A DNA stretch of 64,000 nucleotides, from contig DJPR01000034.1 in NCBI GenBank assembly GCA_002438605.1, positions 1-64,000 on the forward strand. The letters are read 5' to 3'. The stretch is from Ruminococcus sp. UBA6407 (GTDB lineage: Bacteria; Bacillota; Clostridia; Oscillospirales; Ruminococcaceae). Shown here piece after piece: positions 18,508-28,273 of the stretch; position 1 is the first letter of the stretch; every line of letters starts with the position of its first letter. The notes beneath the pieces were generated by a model. It was not told where the DNA came from and searched no databases. It saw only the letters and a list, made by a program, of their open reading frames with translations. A program made the translations under genes and the position numbers.

Positions 18508-20112
18508 ATGATCAGATTAAGCAATCTTAATGTTTCTTTGGATTTTGATTTTGACGGATTAAAAAAACTATGTGCGGAAAAGTTAAACATTCCTGAAACC
18601 GATATAAAAGAGGTAAGTCTTTCAAGAAAGTCGGTGGATGCAAGAAGAAAGAATGATATACATTTTACATTATCTGTTGATATAAAAGCTAAGCAAGAAA
18701 ATGTGCTTATAAAAAAACATAAAAATGTATCACCTGTACAGCATTTTAATTATGAAATTCCAAGGATTGATAATATAAATAAAAGACCTGTAGTGATAGG
18801 TTTCGGACCTGCAGGAATGTTTGCGGCACTTGTTCTTGCAGAAAGCGGTGCAAAACCTGTAGTTCTTGAACGAGGTTCAGATGTTGAAACAAGAACAAAA
18901 GCAGTTAATCGTTTCTGGGAAATCGGGATGCTTGACACAGAATGCAATGTTCAGTTCGGAGAGGGCGGTGCAGGTACTTTTTCTGACGGAAAGCTTACAA
19001 CAGGAACTAAAGATAAACGCATTAAATATGTGCTGGAAAGCTTTGTAAGGTTTGGTGCACCAAAGGAAATTTTATATCTTGCGAAGCCTCATATCGGTAC
19101 AGATAAACTTTGTACAATTGTAAAAAATCTTAGAGAGTATATAATTTCGCTTGGTGCTGAGGTTCATTTCAATTGCAGATTTACTGATTTTACAAGTGCA
19201 GATAACAGAATTACAGGTGTAGTGTATAAGGAAAACGGACTTGAAAACCGCATTGAGTCAGATAATGTCATTCTTGCATGCGGACACAGTGCAAGAGATA
19301 CATTTGAGCTTTTATATGAAAAGAATATTAACCTTAGTCAAAAAAACTTTTCCATGGGTGTAAGGATAGAGCATCTTCAGTCTGAGCTTGACAGGACAAT
19401 GTATGGTAAATTTGCCGGGCATAAGGCACTTAAAGCTGCTGATTATAAGCTGGCAGTGCATCTGGATAACGGAAGAAGTCTTTATACTTTTTGTATGTGC
19501 CCAGGAGGATATGTAGTTGCGGCAGCGTCAGAGGAAAAAAGACTTGCTGTAAACGGAATGAGTTGTTATGCAAGAAACGGTGAAAATGCAAACAGTGCCT
19601 TGCTTGTAGGAATAGGACCTGATGATTTTGGCAGTGAACATCCTCTTGCAGGTATGTATCTGCAAAGAAGTATTGAAGAAAAAGCATTTATTGCAGGCGG
19701 TTCAGATTACAATGCACCTGTTTCACTCGTTGGCGACTTTCTGAAAGGACGAAAAACCGAAAGCTTAGGCAAAGTAAAACCGACTTACAGACCGGGATAT
19801 TCTTTTGCTGAGCCCGAAAAATATCTTCCTGAATATATCTGCGAAAGTCTTAGAAAAGGCATAGTAGAAATGGGAAAGAAGATAAATGGATTTGATGATG
19901 AAGAAGCTGTGCTTACAGGTGTGGAGAGCAGAAGTTCATCACCCGTAAGAATTAACAGAAATGAAAAACTGCAGTCGGAGTCTTTGGACGGACTTTATCC
20001 ATGTGGTGAGGGTGCAGGCTACGCAGGGGGAATAGTGTCAGCCGCAGTAGACGGAATGAAATGTGCAGAGGTAGTAATTTCAAGTGAAAATGGAGTTAAA
20101 TTAAATGGATAA
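18508..20112 (+). CDS. FAD-dependent dehydrogenase, COG2509-type
   Basis: Flavoprotein with a 90-residue N-terminal domain and a dinucleotide fold beginning VIGFGPAGMFAALVLAESG near residue 96. GEGGAGTFSDGKLTTGTKD and the C-terminal PCGEGAGYAGGIVSAAVDG are typical of this uncharacterised family. The start follows GGAGGA by 5 bases and lies one base past the preceding stop; the stop overlaps rsmA by 8 bases. The physiological substrate is unknown. Confidence 0.82.
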   Translation: MIRLSNLNVSLDFDFDGLKKLCAEKLNIPETDIKEVSLSRKSVDARRKNDIHFTLSVDIKAKQENVLIKKHKNVSPVQHFNYEIPRIDNINKRPVVIGFGPAGMFAALVLAESGAKPVVLERGSDVETRTKAVNRFWEIGMLDTECNVQFGEGGAGTFSDGKLTTGTKDKRIKYVLESFVRFGAPKEILYLAKPHIGTDKLCTIVKNLREYIISLGAEVHFNCRFTDFTSADNRITGVVYKENGLENRIESDNVILACGHSARDTFELLYEKNINLSQKNFSMGVRIEHLQSELDRTMYGKFAGHKALKAADYKLAVHLDNGRSLYTFCMCPGGYVVAAASEEKRLAVNGMSCYARNGENANSALLVGIGPDDFGSEHPLAGMYLQRSIEEKAFIAGGSDYNAPVSLVGDFLKGRKTESLGKVKPTYRPGYSFAEPEKYLPEYICESLRKGIVEMGKKINGFDDEEAVLTGVESRSSSPVRINRNEKLQSESLDGLYPCGEGAGYAGGIVSAAVDGMKCAEVVISSENGVKLNG

Positions 20113-20965
20113 TCTGACAAATATAAATGTAATCAAAGGAATACTTGAAAAACATGGATTCAGCTTTTCAAAAGGGTTGGGGCAAAATTTTCTGATAAAT
20201 CCTGATATATGCCCAAGAATTGCAGAAATGGGAAATGCACGAAAAGGTTTCGGCATACTTGAAATCGGGACAGGAATAGGAACTCTTACAGCAGAACTTG
20301 CAAAAAGAGCTGATAAAGTAACAGCAGTTGAAATAGATACCAGACTTCTGCCGATTTTAGATGAAACACTATCGGAATTTAAAAATATAAAAGTTATAAA
20401 TGAGGATATTTTGAAATGCGATGTCAACAGTCTGATTGAAAAGGAGTTTCAGGGACTTGACGTTGCCGTATGTGCTAATCTGCCGTATTATATTACATCG
20501 CCAATAATTATGATGCTTCTTGAAAATAATCTGCCTATCAGGTCAATTACAGTTATGGTTCAGAAAGAAGCTGCACAAAGACTTTGTGCAAAGGTAGGGA
20601 CAAGAGAATCAGGAGCAATAACAGTCGGTGTTAATTATTACGGAACAGTAAAAAAGCTGTTTGACGTATCAAGAGGGAGCTTTATGCCGTCACCGAATGT
20701 TGATTCTGCTGTTATAAGAATAGACATAAACAATGAAGGGAAGCTTGACGAAGAAACAGAAAAAATTTTTTTCAGTATAGTTAAAAATGGTTTTTCACAA
20801 AGAAGAAAAACTCTCGCTAACGCTCTTACAAATAAAATGAATATCAGCAAGGATACAGTTTTTAATGCATTTGACGATATAAATGCGGAAAAAAGCGTAA
20901 GAATAGAACAGCTTACAATGGAACAGCTAAAAAAGCTTGCATATTCCATAAAAAACAACCCTTAA
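20105..20965 (+). CDS. rsmA: 16S rRNA (adenine(1518)-N6/adenine(1519)-N6)-dimethyltransferase
   Basis: KsgA/RsmA dimethylates two adenines in the 3'-terminal hairpin of 16S rRNA using SAM. Visible: the QNFL segment, the SAM-binding ILEIGTGIGTLT, the acidic AVEID and the catalytic NLPYYIT. 286 aa is the normal length. It overlaps the upstream flavoprotein by 8 bases, so it is translated from the same transcript. Confidence 0.96.
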   Translation: MDNLTNINVIKGILEKHGFSFSKGLGQNFLINPDICPRIAEMGNARKGFGILEIGTGIGTLTAELAKRADKVTAVEIDTRLLPILDETLSEFKNIKVINEDILKCDVNSLIEKEFQGLDVAVCANLPYYITSPIIMMLLENNLPIRSITVMVQKEAAQRLCAKVGTRESGAITVGVNYYGTVKKLFDVSRGSFMPSPNVDSAVIRIDINNEGKLDEETEKIFFSIVKNGFSQRRKTLANALTNKMNISKDTVFNAFDDINAEKSVRIEQLTMEQLKKLAYSIKNNP

Positions 20966-21071
20966 CATGAATTACCGCATAATAATATAATATTCTGAAA
21001 CTTTAAAATGACATCTTTTTAACAGTATACAGCATATAATGTATTTATCAAATATACAAGGGTGATTAAAG

Positions 21072-23309
21072 ATGTTGAAAACAAAGGTATCAATAAAAAA
21101 CAGGAATATGGAAATTCTGGCAGGTATCATCTTATCATTTTTGATTGGATTTTTATTGTCAGACGCAAAAATATGCGGTACTATATCTTTTGTTAATGTG
21201 GCACTGGCAGGAGCTTCAAATCCGCTTTCAGCTCTGGCGGTACTTGTTGGCAGCCTGATAAAATATGTGGTGACGTCAAGCGTACATAAAAATGTTATCG
21301 TAATATGTGCAATGACGCTTATAATTGTATGCAAACTGATTTTTGATGAGAATTTATCAGCAAAGCAGGTTGGAATTATTACTGCCGCATCAGTTTTCAC
21401 ATCAGGAACAGTTGTAGCTGCGGTTATCGGTGAAAACTTCATAAAAATTGTTTTTTACCTTGTTTACAGCATACTTGCAGGTTTTTCAGCAGGTTTTATT
21501 AAAATTGCGTCCGACAGCTTAAAGCATAAAAGGGTAATTGATTTGAAATCAGCAATAAGCTGTGCGTATGCTGTAGTTTTTGTTATTTTGACCGCATCAT
21601 TTGCATCATTTGAAATCGGAAGCATTAATATAGGGAGAATTATAGGAGTAACGGTTACTCTGATAGCTGCATATCATTACGGTTATATAGGCGGAATATT
21701 ATGCGGGGCACTGACTACTTGCGGAGCTTTTCTTGTTTCATCAGAGGTTGGTTTTCCTCTCACGCTTTTATCTGTGTCAGGACTTTTAACAGGATATCTT
21801 TATAAAAACAGTTCAGCCATATTTTCAATATTTTTCATTTCAATAAACTTTATATTTCTTATAATTCTGGGTTTGCCGTCAGAGATTTTCGGATATATGC
21901 TTGAAATTATAATTGCTGTTGCATTTTTTTCAGCAGTTTCTCCGTTTTTTTCAGATAAATGGATACTTACTGAAAAAAATGAAAAGGGAATAAGTGATAT
22001 AATATCATCTCAGATGTCATTTTTAGCGTCATCTATTTCAACGGTAAGAAACGACTCAAAGAAAATTGCGGAATATTTAAAATCGTCATGCAGTAAAAGT
22101 ACGGAAATTGAAACTGCCTGTGACGCAGTATGTACAAATTGCTATAACAGGCTTTTTTGCTGGTATAACAATTATGAAATGACACGTCAGGGATTTAAAA
22201 AAATGTCGGAAATGGGTGATCCCTCAATTGAGAAGATTCCTTATGAGCTTGAGGAATGTCTATATAAGGACAAGCTTGCCCTTGAATTTGCAAAAAATTA
22301 CAGGGAAAAAATAACAGCAAAATTAATGGATTTGCGTTTTTCAGACAGTCAGAAGCTGTTGTTTGAGCAGATAAAGATTACCGAAGAGATAATTTCATCA
22401 GCAAGTGAAAAGGTTGATGTAAGATACAGTGAGTCTATAAGCAAGGCGGTAAAAGCAAAATTAAGCAGATATAATTATAATGCCCAGAATGTAATTGCTT
22501 ACTATAATTCGCAGAACAGGCTTTTAATGGAGCTTTATTTTAATGCGGCAGACGCTCCTAAAAAATGTGAAAGAATTTGTGATTTAATTTCGGACGAGGT
22601 AAAACTTTGCCTTGATTTTTCCGAGCCTGTACATTCAGGCAGGGAAATGAGAATAAGAATTTATGAGAAAACGCCTTATGAACTTGAAACATATCGTGCA
22701 TCAATGTGTGCGGAAAATTCTCAGGAAACAGGTGACAGTTCAATCGTATTCAGTGATGGTGTAGGAAACAGCTATATTGTCCTTTCAGACGGAATGGGCA
22801 GTGGAAAAAATGCATCACTTGAATCAAGAATGGTTGTAAGTATGTTTAAAAGGCTCATCATAAGCGGAGCTGATTATTCATCTGCAATCAAGCTTATAAA
22901 TTCGATTATGCTTACCAAGTCGCAGGACGAAGCATTTGCAACTCTTGATGCAGTAAAAATAAATCTTGATACCTGTAAACTTACGGTTATAAAATCAGGA
23001 GCGTCAGCAACTCTTATACGACATAGAAATCAGGTAATCAAGGTAAGCAGCCCTACTTTTCCAATTGGAATAGTTGAGGAGGCAGATACATTTTCTCGAG
23101 ATTTTGAATTTGAAAACGGAGATATAATAATCATGCTGTCAGATGGAATAAGTGAAAATGAATATCACTATATAAAAGAACTTCTTTTGCAGAGTAATAA
23201 TATAAAAGAAATAGTAAGTGAAATATGCAGAAAAGCTGATGTTTTTTCAGAAGTCGGAGGACGTGATGACGTTACAGTTATAGGATTAAGAATTTCGGAA
23301 ACAGAATAA
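21072..23309 (+). CDS. spoIIE: Stage II sporulation protein E-like PP2C phosphatase
   Basis: Membrane-bound serine phosphatase; in Bacillus SpoIIE activates sigma F in the forespore by dephosphorylating SpoIIAA. Roughly the first 300 residues hold about ten hydrophobic segments, followed by a central domain with clustered Cys (CDAVCTNCYNRLFC) and a C-terminal PP2C domain with metal-binding Asp in LSDGMGSGKNA and MLSDGISENE. 745 aa fits SpoIIE (about 800). It suggests a sporulating ancestry or lifestyle, although no other spore gene is in the window. Confidence 0.9.
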   Translation: MLKTKVSIKNRNMEILAGIILSFLIGFLLSDAKICGTISFVNVALAGASNPLSALAVLVGSLIKYVVTSSVHKNVIVICAMTLIIVCKLIFDENLSAKQVGIITAASVFTSGTVVAAVIGENFIKIVFYLVYSILAGFSAGFIKIASDSLKHKRVIDLKSAISCAYAVVFVILTASFASFEIGSINIGRIIGVTVTLIAAYHYGYIGGILCGALTTCGAFLVSSEVGFPLTLLSVSGLLTGYLYKNSSAIFSIFFISINFIFLIILGLPSEIFGYMLEIIIAVAFFSAVSPFFSDKWILTEKNEKGISDIISSQMSFLASSISTVRNDSKKIAEYLKSSCSKSTEIETACDAVCTNCYNRLFCWYNNYEMTRQGFKKMSEMGDPSIEKIPYELEECLYKDKLALEFAKNYREKITAKLMDLRFSDSQKLLFEQIKITEEIISSASEKVDVRYSESISKAVKAKLSRYNYNAQNVIAYYNSQNRLLMELYFNAADAPKKCERICDLISDEVKLCLDFSEPVHSGREMRIRIYEKTPYELETYRASMCAENSQETGDSSIVFSDGVGNSYIVLSDGMGSGKNASLESRMVVSMFKRLIISGADYSSAIKLINSIMLTKSQDEAFATLDAVKINLDTCKLTVIKSGASATLIRHRNQVIKVSSPTFPIGIVEEADTFSRDFEFENGDIIIMLSDGISENEYHYIKELLLQSNNIKEIVSEICRKADVFSEVGGRDDVTVIGLRISETE

Positions 23310-23312
23310 CAA

Positions 23313-23327
23313 CTGCACCGCACATTT
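23313..23327 (+). repeat. Half copy of the dispersed palindrome
   Basis: CTGCACCGCACATTT, 3 bases after the spoIIE stop, matches one arm of the family; no second arm is seen. Confidence 0.3.
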
Positions 23328-23388
23328 GGTAGGTACTCATATAGAAGTTTTCCACCAACTATTATGAAAGACCTAGATCATGTAATCT

Positions 23389-23427
23389 GATAAAAAGCCG
23401 GGAAAGTTTGAAAAAACTTCTCGGCTT
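23389..23427 (-). terminator. Terminator of the metK-luxS-mccBA operon
   Basis: Minus strand: AAAGCCGAGAAGTT, loop, AAACTTTCCCGGCTTT then a T run. It lies 26 bases past the mccA stop and between convergent spoIIE and mccA. Confidence 0.8.
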
Positions 23428-23452
23428 TGAATCTTTCGGGAAATGATTTGCC

Positions 23453-24364
23453 TCAAATATATAAGTTTTTGCTGAAATAACGATCTCCTCTATCGGGAAG
23501 TATGACTACAATATTTCCTGTTGCACCTGATTTTATAAGTTTTTTTGCTGCTGCCAAAGCTCCGCCTGATGATGAACCGGCGAAAATACCCTCCTTTTTT
23601 GCCAATTCTCTTGAACTGCCGAAAGCATCATCATCCGTTATTTTTATAACTTTGTCAACGAGTGACATATCCATTGTATCAGCTATAAAGTCATTACCAA
23701 TTCCTTCAATATTGTAGTCGCCGTGTTCGCCGCCGCCCATCGTAGAACCGATAGGATCGGCAAGTATTCCATTGATTTTAGGATTTTTTTCTTTCAAATA
23801 ACGCATAATTCCGCTGTATGTACCGCCGCTCCCAGCTCCGGAAACCAAATAATCAATTTTTCCGTCGAGTGCAGAGTATATTTCAGGACCTGTGGTTTCA
23901 TAATGAGCGAGCGGATTTGCGGGATTTTCAAATTGTTTTAATGAAACAGCACCGGAAATGGATTCCTCCAATTCTTTTGCTTTTGCCGATGCACCCAGCA
24001 TACCGTCCTCTCTCGGAGTATTTATTATTTCAGCCCCTAGCGCTCTCATAAGTGTTTGCTTTTCCTCAGAAAACTTTGTAGGCACAACAAAAATTACACG
24101 ATAACCTTTATTTAGTGCGGCAAATGCGATACCGAGTCCGGTATTTCCCGCTGTTCCTTCAATAATCGTTCCTCCCGGTTTCAGAAGTCCCTTTTTTTCT
24201 GCATCAGCAATCATATACTTGCCGATTCTGTCTTTAACGCTGCCCGACGGATTATATAGTTCGAGCTTTGCAAAAACATTTACGCTTTCCGGAAAACCCA
24301 AATTATTTAATTTGACAAGCGGTGTATTTCCAATCATATCCTGCATTGAATTATAATATTGCAC
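23453..24364 (-). CDS. mccA: O-acetylserine-dependent cystathionine beta-synthase (MccA/YrhA-like)
   Basis: PLP enzyme of the cysteine synthase fold, expected to join homocysteine with O-acetylserine to form cystathionine. K44 in NPSGSVKDR binds PLP, with GTAGNTGLG and GAGSGGTYSG loops. The loop GTAGN instead of the TSGNT of CysK, plus pairing with mccB and luxS, favours MccA over a third CysK. The start is GTG 3 bases after the mccB stop, with GAGG 8 bases upstream. The 303 aa length fits. Confidence 0.8.
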   Translation of the reverse strand: MQYYNSMQDMIGNTPLVKLNNLGFPESVNVFAKLELYNPSGSVKDRIGKYMIADAEKKGLLKPGGTIIEGTAGNTGLGIAFAALNKGYRVIFVVPTKFSEEKQTLMRALGAEIINTPREDGMLGASAKAKELEESISGAVSLKQFENPANPLAHYETTGPEIYSALDGKIDYLVSGAGSGGTYSGIMRYLKEKNPKINGILADPIGSTMGGGEHGDYNIEGIGNDFIADTMDMSLVDKVIKITDDDAFGSSRELAKKEGIFAGSSSGGALAAAKKLIKSGATGNIVVILPDRGDRYFSKNLYI

Positions 24365-24367
24365 AAC

Positions 24368-25525
24368 TTATTCCTCACTTTCTTTTATCGCTTGACTGAT
24401 ATCTGCAAGAATATCATCAATATTCTCAATTCCGATGGAAAGTCTTATAAGTCCATCGGTTATACCAACCTTTTGTCTGATTTCATACGGAATAGAAGCG
24501 TGCGTCATACTTGCGGGATGGCATACAAGTGATTCGACACCGCCCAAGCTTTCAGCAAGAGCAACCAATTTCAATGAAGAGAAGAATTTCTTTATATCAT
24601 AGTTGGGGTAAAGCTCAAACGAAATCATTGCACCGCCGTTTTTTGCTTGACGCTTATTTATTTCATATCCTTGTGCATTCGGAAGTCCGGGATAGTATAC
24701 ATTTTTTACAGCTTTATTATTTTTAAGATACTCTGCGGCTTTTTCGGCATTTGACACGTGACGATCCATACGCACACCAAGTGTTTTTATTCCTCTGATA
24801 AGGAGGAATGAATCAAATGGGCCTAAAATACCACCTGTTGAGTTTTGAATAAACGCTAATCTTTCGGCAAGTGTACTGTCTTTTACAACAACAAGTCCTG
24901 CAACAAGGTCGCTGTGACCGCCGAGATATTTTGTGGCACTGTGTATAACTATATCAGCACCGAGATTAAGCGGTCTTTGAAGATAAGGTGTCATAAAGGT
25001 GTTGTCTACAATAGTAAGAATGTTATGCTTTTTCGCAAGGCGTGAGATTGCCGAAATATCAGTAATTGTCAAAAGCGGATTAGCTGGACTTTCTATTAAA
25101 ACAGCTTTTACATCAGATGTGATTTTACTGTCTAAGGAGTCTATATCCGTTGTATCTTCTATTGAATATGTAATATTAAAATTATTAAATACCTTATCAA
25201 GCACACGGAAGGTTCCGCCGTACACATTGCTTGATATATTAATTTTGTCCCCAGTCTTAAAAAGGCTCAAAACTGCTGTGATAGCAGCCATACCTGAACC
25301 AAAGGCAAAACCGTTTGTTCCGTCCTCAAGCTCGGCAATCAAGCTTTCAAGTGCCGCTCTTGTCGGATTTCCCGTTCTTGAATACTCCCATTCAGGCGTA
25401 CCGCCGAGTTCTCTTTGCTCATAAGTTGAGGTTTGATATATTGGAACATTAACCGCTCCCGTATATTTATCACCGTAAATTCCACCGTGTATCAAAGTCG
25501 ATTCAATATTTTTATAGTTTGCCAT
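24368..25525 (-). CDS. mccB: Cystathionine gamma-lyase / homocysteine lyase (MccB-like)
   Basis: PLP-dependent transsulfuration enzyme that would cleave cystathionine to cysteine, 2-oxobutyrate and ammonia. The PLP lysine is in HSATKYLGGHSD; SGMAAITAVLSLF and ESPANPLLTITDI are family motifs. With mccA next and luxS before it, the lyase direction is much likelier than cystathionine gamma-synthase, though sequence alone does not exclude the latter. Start at 25525 after GAGAGG (spacing 9). About 385 aa. Confidence 0.82.
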   Translation of the reverse strand: MANYKNIESTLIHGGIYGDKYTGAVNVPIYQTSTYEQRELGGTPEWEYSRTGNPTRAALESLIAELEDGTNGFAFGSGMAAITAVLSLFKTGDKINISSNVYGGTFRVLDKVFNNFNITYSIEDTTDIDSLDSKITSDVKAVLIESPANPLLTITDISAISRLAKKHNILTIVDNTFMTPYLQRPLNLGADIVIHSATKYLGGHSDLVAGLVVVKDSTLAERLAFIQNSTGGILGPFDSFLLIRGIKTLGVRMDRHVSNAEKAAEYLKNNKAVKNVYYPGLPNAQGYEINKRQAKNGGAMISFELYPNYDIKKFFSSLKLVALAESLGGVESLVCHPASMTHASIPYEIRQKVGITDGLIRLSIGIENIDDILADISQAIKESEE

Positions 25526-25554
25526 AACCAAATACCTCTCTTTCTTAAAATAAG

Positions 25555-25592
25555 CTGATAAATTTCAATACAATTTCAACCGAATTATCAGC
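25555..25592 (-). other. Hairpin in the luxS-mccB gap
   Basis: GCTGATAA and TTATCAGC pair across 22 bases in the 110-base gap between luxS and mccB. There is no good T run, so it may be a processing or mRNA-stability element or a weak terminator. Confidence 0.35.
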
Positions 25593-25635
25593 AACTTAAT
25601 TCGCTATCAATTGTACTGATAATGCAATTATTTTA

Positions 25636-26097
25636 TTATTCTGCATAAACCATATCAGCCTCTGTTTTTTCTGATAATACATTCAGCATATCGGCAGCAA
25701 TTCCTTTTGCGCCCAATAAATCGTGTTCTTTATAGTTGCCGCATTCCTGCCGCTTGCTTCCCGGAATTTCCCCTTCAAAATTCACGATAAACTCAAAAGT
25801 TTTTCGGACAAGTGACAGAGCCTCCGACTTTTTTACATTACTGCGGAGCAGCAGATAAAATCCCGTTCGGCATCCCATAGGACCTACATAAATAACGCTG
25901 TCGGTATATTTCGAATTTCTCGCATAGGTTGCAAAAAGATGTTCAAATGTATGTAGTGCACCGTTTGAAATATAGTCGCCGTTATTTGGCTTTTTCATTC
26001 TTATATCGTAAGTGTATATATCGCCGTCAATGCGGGAAACATACATACCTTTTTCCAGCTTGTCGTGGTTTACGGTAAAGCTTGCAATCTTTTTCAT
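25636..26097 (-). CDS. luxS: S-ribosylhomocysteine lyase (LuxS)
   Basis: Splits S-ribosylhomocysteine into homocysteine and the AI-2 precursor. Metal ligands are visible: H49-T-F-E-H53 and C119 in [10 protein letters not shown], with catalytic C76 in [12 protein letters not shown] at 26097 (MKKIASF) overlaps the metK stop as ATGA, so translation is coupled; the longer in-frame ORF reaching 26151 is inside metK. Length 153 aa. Here it more likely serves homocysteine recycling to cysteine than signalling, since mccB and mccA follow. Confidence 0.96.
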   Translation of the reverse strand: MKKIASFTVNHDKLEKGMYVSRIDGDIYTYDIRMKKPNNGDYISNGALHTFEHLFATYARNSKYTDSVIYVGPMGCRTGFYLLLRSNVKKSEALSLVRKTFEFIVNFEGEIPGSKRQECGNYKEHDLLGAKGIAADMLNVLSEKTEADMVYAE

Positions 26098-28190
26098 TTT
26101 ATTTTTCCTGCCTTTTCTCTTAAAATTCCCGCTAAATCCGTCTTTTCCCAAGGAAAAGTAATATCTTTTCTGCCGAAATGTCCGTAGGCGGCTGCTTCTT
26201 TATATATAGGCTGCCTTAAATTCAATTTATCAATAATTGCTCCCGGTCTGAAGTCTATTGTTTCGGTTACTATTTTTTGAATATCAGAATCGGGGATAAT
26301 GCCTGTCCCGAATGTGTTGATATATACCGAAACCGGTGCGGCAACACCGATTGCATAAGCAATCTGAATTTCTGCCTTTTTGGCGAGGTGAGCGGCAACG
26401 ATATTTTTTGCCGCATATCTTGCCGCATATGCGGCACTTCTGTCAACCTTTGTTGGGTCTTTGCCCGAAAAGGCTCCGCCGCCATGGTGAGCGCTTCCGC
26501 CATATGTATCAACGATTATTTTTCTTCCCGTAAGTCCGCTGTCGCCGACAGGACCTCCGATTACAAACCTCCCTGTTGGATTTATCAGTATCTTTGTTTC
26601 TTTACTTAAAAGTTTTTCGGGGATAACGGGTGTTATCACCTCACGGATAATGTCCTCCCGTATCTGATCCTGCGATACATCGGGATTATGCTGCGTTGAC
26701 ACCAAGACGTTATCTGCAAAGACTGCCGTATCATTCTCATACCTTATCGAAACCTGTGTTTTTCCGTCCGGACGCAAGTATGGCAATGTGTTATTTTTTC
26801 TCACCTCCGAAAGCCTTTTTGCAAGACTGTGTGCAAGGGAGATTGCAAGAGGCATATATTCTTCCGTTTCATCACTGGCATAGCCGAAAACCATTCCTTG
26901 ATCGCCAGCTCCCGTTTCTGCCTTTGTATCAAAATTTCTTGTTTCAAGGGCATTATTTACTCCTTGCGCTATATCGGCAGATTGTTTATCCAATCTGACA
27001 ATAATCTCAACACTGTGTGAATCAAAACCAAGCTCCGAATGATTGTATCCGATTTTATATATGGCATTTCGTACCGTTTGTTCAATATTGATGGTTGCCG
27101 AGCTTGAAATTTCTCCGGCTAATATTACGGTATTGTTTTTGACCATTGTTTCCACTGCCGTTCTTGCGTTTTTGTCTTTTTCAAGATAAGCGTCTAATAT
27201 GGAGTCCGATATAATGTCGCTTACTTTGTCGGGGTGCCCCTCTGTTACTGATTCCGATGTAAAAATAAATGTATTCATTTTTTGTTTCTCCTCTCTGACT
27301 GCTGATATAAAATGTATATTTTCAAAGGCTTTTTGACCATCTGTACGACCGTCAAAATATTTTTGCTGTATTATTTGCGGTGTTTCGTGTATATCTGTTT
27401 TGTATTTGTATTTTTTAAGCACCTCCGAAATTTCTTTTACCGAATATCCGTGAAGCATCGGTTCGCCGAGTTTTTCGGTTATCAATGCAAGCTCTTTCGT
27501 TCGTTTTTCCGCCTTTGCCGAAAAAGTAGTTTCATCGGGAAAATCAAAAACTACTTCGCTTTCCGCTGATGAAAGATTTGCAATCTTTGCGATTGTATCT
27601 TCAAAGGTCGAAAGAGTAAGATAATAGGTTACACCAAGTATGGCAAAGAAAGTTGGAATTTGTCTGTTAAATCCGTATCGTATAAGTGCTTTTTCCATAC
27701 TGTCTTTTGCAAAATCAACAGGAACGAAACGAACATTGTCTGGAATAATCCATTCAAGCTCCTTGATTTTATCTTTTTTATATTTTTGCGTATTCGGATG
27801 GTCTAGTTCAAACACTTTTATATTCGGATTTGTATTCCGAAAAGAAAAGGTGTCCATTCCGGCTCCGCAAATTACATATTGAATTTCTTTATGTTTTTTT
27901 GCAAACTCATTCAGCCGTTGTTCAGTAAAAGCCGCTCTCGACAATGGAATAGGAGCTATATAGTCAGAAATGCTACTATTTATTATCTTTCTGTCAAAAG
28001 CCTTATCGGGATTGTATTTTTCTGGCATGAATCCATTTTCAATAAGCTGCCCGGCTTCTTCATATTCTGTTTTTCCCATCATATCAAACGCAAGGTAATC
28101 ATCAAAAATTTTGTCCTTATCAAAATTTGAATGATAAGCTCTTGCAAATGAGCAAAGCTTTGCGGTGATGCTTTCCATTGTATCTTTCAT
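26094..28190 (-). CDS. metK: In-frame fusion: SAM-dependent methyltransferase - S-adenosylmethionine synthetase (MetK)
   Basis: One uninterrupted frame of 698 codons. Residues 1-304 are a class I methyltransferase of the leucine carboxyl methyltransferase/PPM-like group, with SAM motif [14 protein letters not shown] and VFELDHP. Residues 305-698 are a complete Met[44 protein letters not shown]. MetK makes SAM from methionine and ATP; the methyltransferase would turn it into SAH. The MetK part has its own ATG (27278) with GAGGAG (27288-27293) 9 bases upstream inside the linker, so a free MetK may also be made. The first start (28190) follows AAAGGAG. The neighbours luxS, mccB and mccA continue the path to cysteine. 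The methyl acceptor is unknown. Confidence 0.88.
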   Translation of the reverse strand: MKDTMESITAKLCSFARAYHSNFDKDKIFDDYLAFDMMGKTEYEEAGQLIENGFMPEKYNPDKAFDRKIINSSISDYIAPIPLSRAAFTEQRLNEFAKKHKEIQYVICGAGMDTFSFRNTNPNIKVFELDHPNTQKYKKDKIKELEWIIPDNVRFVPVDFAKDSMEKALIRYGFNRQIPTFFAILGVTYYLTLSTFEDTIAKIANLSSAESEVVFDFPDETTFSAKAEKRTKELALITEKLGEPMLHGYSVKEISEVLKKYKYKTDIHETPQIIQQKYFDGRTDGQKAFENIHFISAVREEKQKMNTFIFTSESVTEGHPDKVSDIISDSILDAYLEKDKNARTAVETMVKNNTVILAGEISSSATINIEQTVRNAIYKIGYNHSELGFDSHSVEIIVRLDKQSADIAQGVNNALETRNFDTKAETGAGDQGMVFGYASDETEEYMPLAISLAHSLAKRLSEVRKNNTLPYLRPDGKTQVSIRYENDTAVFADNVLVSTQHNPDVSQDQIREDIIREVITPVIPEKLLSKETKILINPTGRFVIGGPVGDSGLTGRKIIVDTYGGSAHHGGGAFSGKDPTKVDRSAAYAARYAAKNIVAAHLAKKAEIQIAYAIGVAAPVSVYINTFGTGIIPDSDIQKIVTETIDFRPGAIIDKLNLRQPIYKEAAAYGHFGRKDITFPWEKTDLAGILREKAGKIK

Positions 28191-28211
28191 CGTAAAAAAC
28201 TCCTTTCAGAT

Positions 28212-28243
28212 AAAAAAATCCGCCCATGAAATTCACGAGCGGA
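28212..28243 (-). terminator. Attenuator terminator in the leader of the metK operon
   Basis: Minus strand: TCCGCTCGTGA, ATT, TCATGGGCGGA (11 pairs, two of them G-U), then seven T residues. It stands between a Cys-rich leader ORF and the first structural gene, 22 bases before the start codon, where a plain terminator would block the operon. The 5' arm CCGCTCGT can instead pair with ACGAGTGG at 28297-28304 (eight pairs, one G-U). Confidence 0.85.
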
Positions 28244-28273
28244 ATACCTTTATTCTATATAAACATCTGACTG

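Noticed and set aside
23453..24364. Call as a third cysteine synthase CysK
   Set aside because: The substrate loop differs from the two CysK proteins of the window and the gene is coupled to mccB and luxS, as MccA is.
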